Shown: piece by piece, positions 14,162 through 20,814 of the stretch
Layout: each line of letters starts with the position of its first letter
Numbering within the stretch: position 1 is the stretch's first letter
NCBI GenBank assembly: GCA_023387295.1
Contig: JAEWIG010000338.1
Coordinates: 1 to 20,814, forward strand
Direction of reading: 5' to 3'
DNA: 20,814 nucleotides
DNA from: Bacillota bacterium
GTDB lineage: Bacteria; Bacillota; Bacilli; Bacillales; Cytobacillaceae
Position numbers and translations under genes: made by a program
The notes under the pieces: generated by a model
Databases searched by the model: none
Seen by the model: the letters and a program-made list of their open reading frames with translations, nothing else
Told to the model about the DNA's origin: nothing

Positions 14162-15286
14162 GTGGAAAAAATGAAAGTTATGACAATCGTAGGAACGAGA
14201 CCAGAAATTATTAGATTATCAGAAGTTATCAAAGCATGTGATAAATATTTTCACCATGTGTTAGTACACACTGGGCAAAATTGGGATTATACACTCAATG
14301 ATATCTTTTTTGAGGAATTATCTTTAAGAAATCCGGACCATTTTCTAGGTGTTGTTGGAGATGATCTCGGAGAAACCATGGGAAATATCATTTCTGCCTC
14401 ATACAAAATTCTTTTAGAAGAAAAGCCAGATGCCCTTCTTGTTCTAGGTGATACAAATAGTTGTTTAAGTGTCATTGCAGCAAAACGACTAAAGATCCCA
14501 ATTTTTCATATGGAAGCGGGCAATCGTTGCTTTGACCAAAATGTTCCTGAGGAGATAAATCGAAAGATCGTTGACCATGTTGCAGATATTAATCTCCCTT
14601 ACACAGAGCATAGTCGCCGGTATTTGTTATCAGAAGGAATCCGTAAGGAGCATATATTTGTGACAGGATCGCCGATGACAGAAGTAATAACTAAAAACAT
14701 GGAAAATATAGAGAAAAGCCAAGTTTTAAAGGAATTAAATTTAGAAAAAGGGAAGTATATTCTTGTATCGGCTCATCGAGAAGAAAATATTGATAACGAG
14801 GAAAATTTTCTAAGCTTAATGAACTCAATTAATAAAATTGCTGAAAAATATCAACTACCGATCATTTACTCTACCCATCCACGGAGCTGGAAAAAGATTG
14901 AGGAAAGGGATTTTCAATTTTACCCACTTGTTCGTCAGTTACAGCCATTCGGTTTTATCGATTATAACAGGTTGCAGAAAAATGCCTTTGTTGTCCTATC
15001 TGATAGTGGTACCCTTTCTGAAGAAGCATCAATTCTAGGTTTTCCAGGTGTTTTAATTCGAACATCAACCGAACGACCTGAAGTGCTGGATAAAGGGACT
15101 GTTGTAATTGGAGGCATAACCGAAAAAGAAATTGTTCAAGCAGTTGAATTAAGCAGAATAATGTGGGAGCAGGAGGAAAAGACCTATATTGCTAATGATT
15201 ACCGTGATGACAATGTATCGGTGAAAGTTGTAAAGATAATTCAGAGCCATACAAGTATTATTAACAATATGGTATGGAGAAAATAG
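14162..15286 (+). CDS. capG: UDP-N-acetylglucosamine 2-epimerase family, CapG/FnlC/WbjD
   Basis: CapG epimerises C2 of UDP-N-acetyl-L-talosamine to give UDP-N-acetyl-L-fucosamine, the last step of the pathway. The 374-residue protein has the WecB/MnaA fold markers GTRPEIIR (11-18), HTGQNWD (39-45), LGDTNS, MEAGNRCFD followed by PEEINR, HREEN, and SDSGT-SEE near the nucleotide site. The NRCFD variant and the lack of the standard MnaA pattern place it with CapG/WbjD and not housekeeping MnaA. The start is GTG 14162 with GGAGGT (14147-14152) at 9 nt; the next ATG at 14171 would be badly spaced. It begins 5 nt after capF. Confidence 0.94.
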   Translation: MEKMKVMTIVGTRPEIIRLSEVIKACDKYFHHVLVHTGQNWDYTLNDIFFEELSLRNPDHFLGVVGDDLGETMGNIISASYKILLEEKPDALLVLGDTNSCLSVIAAKRLKIPIFHMEAGNRCFDQNVPEEINRKIVDHVADINLPYTEHSRRYLLSEGIRKEHIFVTGSPMTEVITKNMENIEKSQVLKELNLEKGKYILVSAHREENIDNEENFLSLMNSINKIAEKYQLPIIYSTHPRSWKKIEERDFQFYPLVRQLQPFGFIDYNRLQKNAFVVLSDSGTLSEEASILGFPGVLIRTSTERPEVLDKGTVVIGGITEKEIVQAVELSRIMWEQEEKTYIANDYRDDNVSVKVVKIIQSHTSIINNMVWRK

Positions 15287-15299
15287 AAAGGGAATTTTT

Positions 15300-16346
15300 A
15301 TGAGAGTTGTTTTAATTTGTCCAGCTAATCTACTATATATGCCGTATATTGAAAATTATAAAGGAATCTTAGAAGATAATAAAGTCCCCTATACGATAAT
15401 CAATTGGGATAGATTTCAAATAGAAAATGACAAAAATGAACTGTCGTATAAGGATAGTAAAATTGGACACCAACGAGGTTTTCTAGATTATTATCTATTT
15501 AAGAAGTTCGTAATCAAAAAGCTAGAAGTTAGCAAGTTTGATAAAGTGATTGTATTTGGTTTACAGCTGTCATTTTTTTTGAAAAACTACTTAATTAAGA
15601 ACTTTAAAGGAAATTATGTCATAGATATACGGGATCATAATAAAATTGTAAATTACTTTAAGATGAATAGGCTTTTTAAAAATTCAGCATTCACGGTTAT
15701 TTCCTCCCCTGGGTATCAGCAATTTCTACCTGAGGGAGTTGAATATTTGATTAACCATAATTGTCGTTTACAATCATTTGATGAGGTAACAATTAAAAAT
15801 CATGAGATTAATCAAAATAAAATAAGAGTGGCTTGTATAGGCGCACTTAGAGATTTTGATGTAAATATATCATTTATTAATTACTTAAAAGATAAACAGG
15901 AATTCGAGTTGTTTTTTCACGGTGAAGGTCAAATAAATAACCGTATTAACGATTATATCCAGTTAAAGGGAATTGCTAATGTTTTTCTAACTGGTAGATA
16001 TATGAAGGAACAGGAAGAAGAACTATATGAGAATAGTGATTTAATAAATGTACTTCGATACAGTGATAGCATTAATAATAGAACAGCACTACCAAATCGT
16101 TTATATAATTCTGCTAAATATTGCAAACCAATGATTGCACTTAACGGCAGTTACTTGGCAGAGGAAATTGATAAATATAAATTAGGTTTGGTTTTAGATT
16201 CTTTCGAGGAAATGGAAAGTAAAATTAATGATTATGTAGATTTGTATGATGTTAATGAATATGAAAATGGAAGACAGGAATTTTTTAATATGGTTTTTAA
16301 AGATAACAATAAGTTTATTAAAAGGTTAGAGGGCTTCATCTTATAA
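15300..16346 (+). CDS. Putative GT-B type capsular glycosyltransferase
   Basis: The family is not certain. The 348-residue protein begins with a Rossmann-type strand (RVVLICPAN) and has a DxRDHNK segment near residues 118-124. It continues with FFHGEGQINNRINDYI, a typical donor-domain glycine turn and helix, and NVFLTGRYM. A C-terminal region (PNRLYNSAKYCKPMIALNGSYLAEEIDKYKLG) corresponds to the usual GT4 nucleotide-sugar pocket, though the E-x7-E signature is not clear. No signal peptide or membrane helix is seen. ATG 15300 lies 13 nt after capG, with an AAAGGGA ribosome site. Its place between the FucNAc genes and another transferase supports a role in extending the repeat unit. Donor and acceptor are unknown. 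Confidence 0.72.
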   Translation: MRVVLICPANLLYMPYIENYKGILEDNKVPYTIINWDRFQIENDKNELSYKDSKIGHQRGFLDYYLFKKFVIKKLEVSKFDKVIVFGLQLSFFLKNYLIKNFKGNYVIDIRDHNKIVNYFKMNRLFKNSAFTVISSPGYQQFLPEGVEYLINHNCRLQSFDEVTIKNHEINQNKIRVACIGALRDFDVNISFINYLKDKQEFELFFHGEGQINNRINDYIQLKGIANVFLTGRYMKEQEEELYENSDLINVLRYSDSINNRTALPNRLYNSAKYCKPMIALNGSYLAEEIDKYKLGLVLDSFEEMESKINDYVDLYDVNEYENGRQEFFNMVFKDNNKFIKRLEGFIL

Positions 16347-16370
16347 TATTAAATTAAGGGAAGTTGTTAA

Positions 16371-17570
16371 ATGAATATATTTTATGCTTCTAGTGTATGT
16401 TCTAAGAAGAAATTTAAGGAAATTTATGAAACGAATATAGTAAAACCACAGCAGCAAGCCCAAAAATTTCATAGTTTATTTATTAAAGGGCTAGCACAAT
16501 GGAATAATCAAATATTTGCAATGTCAGCATTGCCAATTAATCACTTAAGTAGTAAAAAAAAATGGAGTGGAAAACAACAAGAAATAGAAGATGAAGTTTC
16601 TTATTATTATTTACCATTTATCAACTTCCCAGTTATTAAACATTTATTTATTTTTATATCAGGCTTCCTCACATGTTTATTATGGGGGTTTAAAAACAAG
16701 AACAAAATGCTTGTTTGTGATGTATTAAATGTAACAAATTCGGTTTCTGCATTGCTAGTTTCAAAATTATTAGGATTTAAAAGTGTTGCAATCGTAACAG
16801 ATATTCCAACTTATATGAGCGGTTATTCGTTAGCAAAAAAATCAGGATATAAGGCATTGATTTCTATGTTATATAGAAAAATATGCTCTTTTTTTATGTG
16901 CAGGTATGATATGTACATGATTTTGACAGAACAAATGAATGAAGTAGTCAATCCAAGAAATAAGCCTTTTATTGTTATTGAAGGTATGGTAGATAGTGAA
17001 ATGGTTCATGCATTCAACAATTTAGAAGAAAAATATGAAGAAAAAGTTATTATTTATGCTGGGGCATTATATGAGAAATACGGTATAAAAAAATTAATCG
17101 ATGCTTTTATGAAAGTGAATATTAAAGAAGCTAGATTATGGTTATTTGGTTCGGGTGAACTAGAGGAAGAGATAAAAAAATATGAAGTAATTGATGAAAG
17201 AATCAAATATTTTGGAGTTGTTCCGAATAGAGAAGTTGTTAAAGAAGAATTGAAGGCAACTCTTCTCATAAATCCGCGACCTTCAATAGAGGAATTTACA
17301 AAGTTTTCTTTTCCATCAAAAAATATGGAGTATATGGCTTCAGGAACTCCAATATTAACAACGCTGCTTCCTGGGATGATGGAGGAATATTACGAACACA
17401 TTTATATTATTGAGAATGAATGCGTGGACGGACTAGCAGATACGATTCAAAATATTTTAACGATAGATAAGGAGGAGTTATTCATAAAGGGGGATTTAGC
17501 TAAAAAGTTTGTTCTTAGGGAAAAGAGCAATTTAGAACAAGCAAAGAAGTTTATGGAGAAATTTGGATGA
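16371..17570 (+). CDS. Glycosyltransferase family 4
   Basis: The 399-residue protein is a GT-B glycosyltransferase. A hydrophobic stretch near residues 88-108 could anchor it at the membrane, where lipid-linked acceptors are found. The C-terminal donor domain shows IIYAGALYEKYGIKKLIDAF near 225-244, LWLFGSGELEEEI, INPRPS, and EEFTKFSFPSKNMEYMASGTPIL, which gives the family's two glutamates around residues 300-321. GGGAAG precedes ATG 16371. It ends in ATGA, overlapping the polymerase start by 4 nt, so the two are translationally coupled. The sugar it transfers cannot be inferred. Confidence 0.86.
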   Translation: MNIFYASSVCSKKKFKEIYETNIVKPQQQAQKFHSLFIKGLAQWNNQIFAMSALPINHLSSKKKWSGKQQEIEDEVSYYYLPFINFPVIKHLFIFISGFLTCLLWGFKNKNKMLVCDVLNVTNSVSALLVSKLLGFKSVAIVTDIPTYMSGYSLAKKSGYKALISMLYRKICSFFMCRYDMYMILTEQMNEVVNPRNKPFIVIEGMVDSEMVHAFNNLEEKYEEKVIIYAGALYEKYGIKKLIDAFMKVNIKEARLWLFGSGELEEEIKKYEVIDERIKYFGVVPNREVVKEELKATLLINPRPSIEEFTKFSFPSKNMEYMASGTPILTTLLPGMMEEYYEHIYIIENECVDGLADTIQNILTIDKEELFIKGDLAKKFVLREKSNLEQAKKFMEKFG

Positions 17571-18877
17571 GTAAAAATATAGCTACCTTGAATATAAACT
17601 CCTTTTCAACTTTTATTAACAGGTGGGTAATCTTTTTAATCTATTGCTGGTGTATTTGGCCATTTTTCAATTTTAAAACAGGTTTCATTTTATTTCTACT
17701 TCTGTTTGCCTTGTGGTTTTTGACAACTGACTTTAGCTGGATTTTTAAGGATTTACCATATGATTTACTAATGTTTGTTCTTTGGATTTTTTCTTTTGTC
17801 CCATATCTTATTACGGGGAATTTTTATTATGGCGAGATGTTACCGATTCCCGTGCTCATCTCCTTTTTTCTGTTTTTCTTTGGAATATTCATTAACCATT
17901 ATTATATGTACTACAAAAAAGATATATCGTTTTTGGGGAAAATATCCTTTGCCGCGATTCTACTCTATGTAATTGCGTCTATACAATCTTCAATAGGATT
18001 AAAAGAATATCCACTAGCTGCAAGAGCTCTTGCAACAGGTACTGATCCTTTGCAAGGTGTCTATTTATCACTAGGTATCGGCGGATTTGGATTTGTTTAT
18101 AGTGCGGTATTTATTAATATAGCGCTATTATACTTCCTACTTAAAAAAACACCTAAAGTCCATAGTCTGTTTCGCTATTTTTGTTTAATGGCCTTTATCG
18201 TAATTTTAATAATGATTTTTTCTGCTTCCTATGCGACGTCTTTATTATTTATGTTCCTAGGAACTCTTTTTGTTTTTGTAATTAAAGGAAAAAAGAGTTT
18301 AGTCTTTAGTGTTATTCTCTCTTTTTTCTTTTTTCTTATTTTTCCGAAAGAACTGATCGGCTATTTCTTGATTGACGTAGCTTCATTATTTGAAACAAAT
18401 AATGTTCTCAGTGCAAAATTTATGGATTTTGCACAAGGATTTCTAGGTGATTCAGTTGGTTCGCAAACTTCTGCAAGGACTCAACTGTATTTAGCATCTT
18501 TAAAAACTTTTTTACAAAACCCTTTATTCGGTATATATGGTCCATTTGGAAATGCAATCAATGCAGAAGTTGGTGGACATTCCGGATGGTTGGATTTGCT
18601 TGCGTATTACGGTTTATTTGGCTCAATTCCATTATTTATTGCAATCTTTTTAAATTTTAGAAAACAACTGCGATATTATGCTAATCATCCATATTATAAT
18701 ATTTTGCTGACAGCCCAAATTTTATTTGTTTTTTTTGGTTTTATAAACCCAGTTATTTCAATTTATCAAATTGGTTTTGTTTATTTTACTGTTATTCCAG
18801 CAATACCATTTTTAGCGAATGCTTTTTCGAGTAAAGAATTAAAGGAGATTTCAAATGAAGGTATTATGGGTTACTAA
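17567..18877 (+). CDS. O-antigen ligase/polymerase-type membrane protein (Wzy-like)
   Basis: This 436-residue protein has about ten to eleven predicted membrane segments with very few charged residues between them. After a larger outside loop (about 275-330) it carries the pattern R-x3-YLASLKTFLQNPLFGIYGPF followed by HSGWLDLLAYYGL. This matches the Wzy_C/WaaL region (R...L...F..NP..G.G and H..W.D.LA..GL). Wzy joins lipid-linked repeat units on the outer face of the membrane, with length set by the Wzz-type protein encoded upstream. WaaL-type ligase activity is the alternative by fold, but in a Gram-positive polysaccharide operon polymerase is the likelier role. It overlaps its upstream neighbour by 4 nt and its downstream neighbour by 23 nt. 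Confidence 0.85.
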   Translation: MSKNIATLNINSFSTFINRWVIFLIYCWCIWPFFNFKTGFILFLLLFALWFLTTDFSWIFKDLPYDLLMFVLWIFSFVPYLITGNFYYGEMLPIPVLISFFLFFFGIFINHYYMYYKKDISFLGKISFAAILLYVIASIQSSIGLKEYPLAARALATGTDPLQGVYLSLGIGGFGFVYSAVFINIALLYFLLKKTPKVHSLFRYFCLMAFIVILIMIFSASYATSLLFMFLGTLFVFVIKGKKSLVFSVILSFFFFLIFPKELIGYFLIDVASLFETNNVLSAKFMDFAQGFLGDSVGSQTSARTQLYLASLKTFLQNPLFGIYGPFGNAINAEVGGHSGWLDLLAYYGLFGSIPLFIAIFLNFRKQLRYYANHPYYNILLTAQILFVFFGFINPVISIYQIGFVYFTVIPAIPFLANAFSSKELKEISNEGIMGY

Positions 18878-20168
18878 TATACCATTACCAGAAGCCAGTT
18901 TGCTTATGAACGAAAAGCCAGTTCCTTATGGTGGTTGGTTAATAAATGCAGCTATCGGATTAGTTAGAGAGAAGGGTATAAAACTTGCAATATCTTTTCC
19001 AAAAAAGAATATTACTGGAGTAAAAAAAATAAAAGGGGAGGGCATAAATTATTATCCATTTTCTCCAGTTGGTGATAATTTGCAATCACTTGAAGATAAT
19101 CCAAATTTGATGAAGATAATCGATGATTTCGAACCAGATCTGGTCCATATTTTTGGAACAGAATATTCCCATTCGCTTGCTATGATTAACATATGTAAGA
19201 AGAAAAATATTCATGCAGTGATATCTATTCAAGGCCTGGTATCTTTTATTGCAAAGCATTATTTGAATGGGATACCTGCGAGGGTTCGGAAACAATATAC
19301 CTTTAGGGATTTTATTAAACTAGATAATCTAAAACAACAACAAAGGAAGTTTATGCAACAGGGATTGTTAGAGGAAGAAGCTCTACAAAAGGCTATTCAT
19401 GTCATTGGTCGAACAACTTGGGATAAAGCCTGCACAACATTAATAAATTCAAATATTAATTATCATTACTGTAGCGAAACAATGCGGGATGCATTCTATA
19501 AGGATGTCTGGAGATTAGAAAAATGTGAAAGATATTCAATTTTCATTAGCCAGGGATCATATCCATTAAAAGGACTACACTTCATTCTTGAATCAATGCC
19601 GATTATCTTAAAGCAGTTTCCAAGTGCAAAGCTTTATATCGGTGGACAAAATATTACGATTACAGATAATTTTAAACAAACATTAAAAATCTCTTCATAT
19701 GGAAAGTACATTAAAAAATTAATAAAAAAGTACAATCTGCAAAATAATGTTGTTTTTACTGGGGTATTAAGTGAAGAGGAAATGAGAAATCGTTATATAA
19801 AGTCTCATGTTTTTGTTTGTCCTTCTTCAATTGAAAATAGCTCAAATTCATTAGGAGAAGCGATGCTACTCGGAGTCCCATCTATAGCATCAGATGTAGG
19901 CGGTATTTCTGATTTACTTACTCATAAAGAGGAAGGGTTTTTATATCAAGCAGATGCACCTTATATGCTTGCCTATTATATCAGTGAGATCTTTAAAAAT
20001 AACAAGGTGGCTTTGAGACTTTCAGGGAAATCAAGAAAAAAGGCGTTAAAATTATATGACAAGGAACAGAATCTGAATAGATTGATAGAGATATACAACG
20101 AGATTAATGCGGAGGGTGAGAATCAAAAGATTTTAGGAAAGAGGAAAATATATGAATCCAATGGTTAG
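18855..20168 (+). CDS. Glycosyltransferase family 4
   Basis: The protein is a 437-residue GT-B enzyme of GT4 type. The N-terminal acceptor domain opens with KVLWVTNIPLP and has PYGGWLINAAIGL, the glycine-rich loop seen in GT4 enzymes. HIFGTEYSHSLAM sits near residue 100. The donor domain has SQGSYPLKGLHFILES near 235-250, KLYIGGQNI, VVFTGVLSEEEM, and CPSSIENSSNSLGEAMLLG with the E-x7-E pair near 326-334. ATG 18855 has GGAG at 18843-18846 and lies inside the end of the polymerase gene. The last 17 nt overlap the next gene. Donor sugar unknown. Confidence 0.9.
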   Translation: MKVLWVTNIPLPEASLLMNEKPVPYGGWLINAAIGLVREKGIKLAISFPKKNITGVKKIKGEGINYYPFSPVGDNLQSLEDNPNLMKIIDDFEPDLVHIFGTEYSHSLAMINICKKKNIHAVISIQGLVSFIAKHYLNGIPARVRKQYTFRDFIKLDNLKQQQRKFMQQGLLEEEALQKAIHVIGRTTWDKACTTLINSNINYHYCSETMRDAFYKDVWRLEKCERYSIFISQGSYPLKGLHFILESMPIILKQFPSAKLYIGGQNITITDNFKQTLKISSYGKYIKKLIKKYNLQNNVVFTGVLSEEEMRNRYIKSHVFVCPSSIENSSNSLGEAMLLGVPSIASDVGGISDLLTHKEEGFLYQADAPYMLAYYISEIFKNNKVALRLSGKSRKKALKLYDKEQNLNRLIEIYNEINAEGENQKILGKRKIYESNG

Positions 20169-20814
20169 CATAGTCTGTACAACTTACAATCATGAGAAAT
20201 TTATTGCTAATGCAATTGATAGCTTCCTTATGCAGGTTACTGATTTTGATTTTGAAATACTTATTGGGGAAGACTGTAGTACAGATAAGACTAGAAAAAT
20301 AGTAGATGAATACGCAAAGTTAAATCCAAATAAGATTACATTAGTAACCTCGGAAAAAAATGTTGGTGCTATGCAGAATTTTTATCGACTTTTTCAAAGA
20401 TCTAAAGGAAAATATATTGCAATTTGTGAGGGAGACGATTTCTGGATAGATCCATTAAAACTACAAAAACAGGTAGATTATTTAGAGGAGAATCCAGAGT
20501 GTACCTTATGTTTTCATAATGGTGAAGTAGTGGATTCCCTTAATAAAAAATTAGATAGATTGGTTGTCCCATGGTTAAAAAATAACAAAAAGTATTTCGG
20601 GGATAAAAGTAAACGTTATACAGCTGGTGAGCTAGCTTTGCTAGGATATATTCCTACTGCTTCTTTTCTCTTTCCAAAGTTTCTACTAGAGAATCCACCA
20701 GAATGGAGCTTCCGATCAGTTGTTGGTGATAACGTAATAAAACTTATTACTGCTAGCCATGGATATGCATATTATATGAATGAAGTAATGTCTAGTTATA
20801 GAATTGGTGTAGGT
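20152..20814 (+). CDS. Glycosyltransferase family 2, C-terminally truncated by the window end
   Basis: The frame opens at ATG 20152 with an AAAGAGG ribosome site and stays open for 221 codons to the last base, so the 3' end is missing. The N-terminus PMVSIVCTTYNHEKFIANAI is the classical GT-A start of family 2. Residues 36-49 (FEILIGEDCSTDKT) hold the first acidic pair. CEGDDFWIDPLKLQKQ near 95-110 provides the DxD-like metal/nucleotide site and the following substrate helix. The EGDDFW form is common in Firmicute capsule GT2 enzymes. It overlaps the preceding gene by 17 nt and continues the operon to the right. Confidence 0.92.
   Translation, partial: MNPMVSIVCTTYNHEKFIANAIDSFLMQVTDFDFEILIGEDCSTDKTRKIVDEYAKLNPNKITLVTSEKNVGAMQNFYRLFQRSKGKYIAICEGDDFWIDPLKLQKQVDYLEENPECTLCFHNGEVVDSLNKKLDRLVVPWLKNNKKYFGDKSKRYTAGELALLGYIPTASFLFPKFLLENPPEWSFRSVVGDNVIKLITASHGYAYYMNEVMSSYRIGVG

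Noticed and set aside
1..20814. CRISPR arrays, tRNA/rRNA genes, insertion sequences, phage or defence genes.
   Set aside because: No repeat-spacer pattern, tRNA cloverleaf, transposase or terminal inverted repeat was found. Apart from the galU remnant, no mobile-element scar could be supported.

Overview
The window is AT-rich DNA from a Firmicute, most likely a member of the Bacillaceae. The evidence is textbook Gram-positive Shine-Dalgarno sequences, sigma-A type promoters, frequent TTG and GTG starts, a tRNA-sensing T-box leader, operator-like GTTCTTT sites resembling those of the Bacillus biofilm repressor SinR, and an epsC homologue preceded by a structured leader that looks like the Bacillales EAR (epsC) RNA. 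Species cannot be fixed from this sequence alone.

Left block (1-4135, minus strand): a vitamin/metabolite-type ECF transporter operon. From a sigma-A promoter (4107-4135) and a T-box leader with terminator (about 4100-3756), the order is SAM hydrolase (DUF62 family), UPF0397-type S component, double ATPase, and the EcfT transmembrane component, which is cut by the window edge. The T-box specifier region (AAUG) and its UGGU acceptor-pairing bulge fit uncharged tRNA-Met. This links the operon to methionine shortage and suggests that the transporter feeds methionine or a methionine-yielding compound such as SAM.

Divergent control region (about 4136-4573): a putative sigma-A promoter for the rightward operon carries an inverted repeat with a GTTCTTT half-site exactly inside its -35/-10 spacer. 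Two more such elements lie 104 and 183 bp further on. Then comes a compact three-way-junction RNA (about 4391-4511) directly ahead of epsC.

Right block (4574-20814, plus strand): a Wzx/Wzy-type exopolysaccharide or capsule operon, still open at the window end. (1) epsC, an EpsL/PglC-like priming phosphoglycosyltransferase and an EpsN/PglE-like aminotransferase would build and load a 4-amino-2,4,6-trideoxy sugar. A decayed galU fragment sits between the first two, and no PglD/EpsM acetyltransferase is seen. (2) A chain-length/tyrosine-kinase/PHP-phosphatase trio ordered as in B. subtilis ywqCDE. (3) A WbuB-like glycosyltransferase followed by capE-capF-capG, the complete UDP-N-acetyl-L-fucosamine pathway. 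(4) Two GT-B glycosyltransferases, a Wzy-like polymerase, another GT4, and a GT2 truncated by the window end. A flippase (Wzx) is not in view and presumably lies downstream.

Taken together, the polymer predicted from the sequence is a biofilm or capsule polysaccharide primed with a diamino-trideoxy-hexose and containing L-FucNAc. It appears to be controlled at initiation by a SinR-like repressor, during elongation by an EAR-type antitermination RNA, and after translation by tyrosine phosphorylation.
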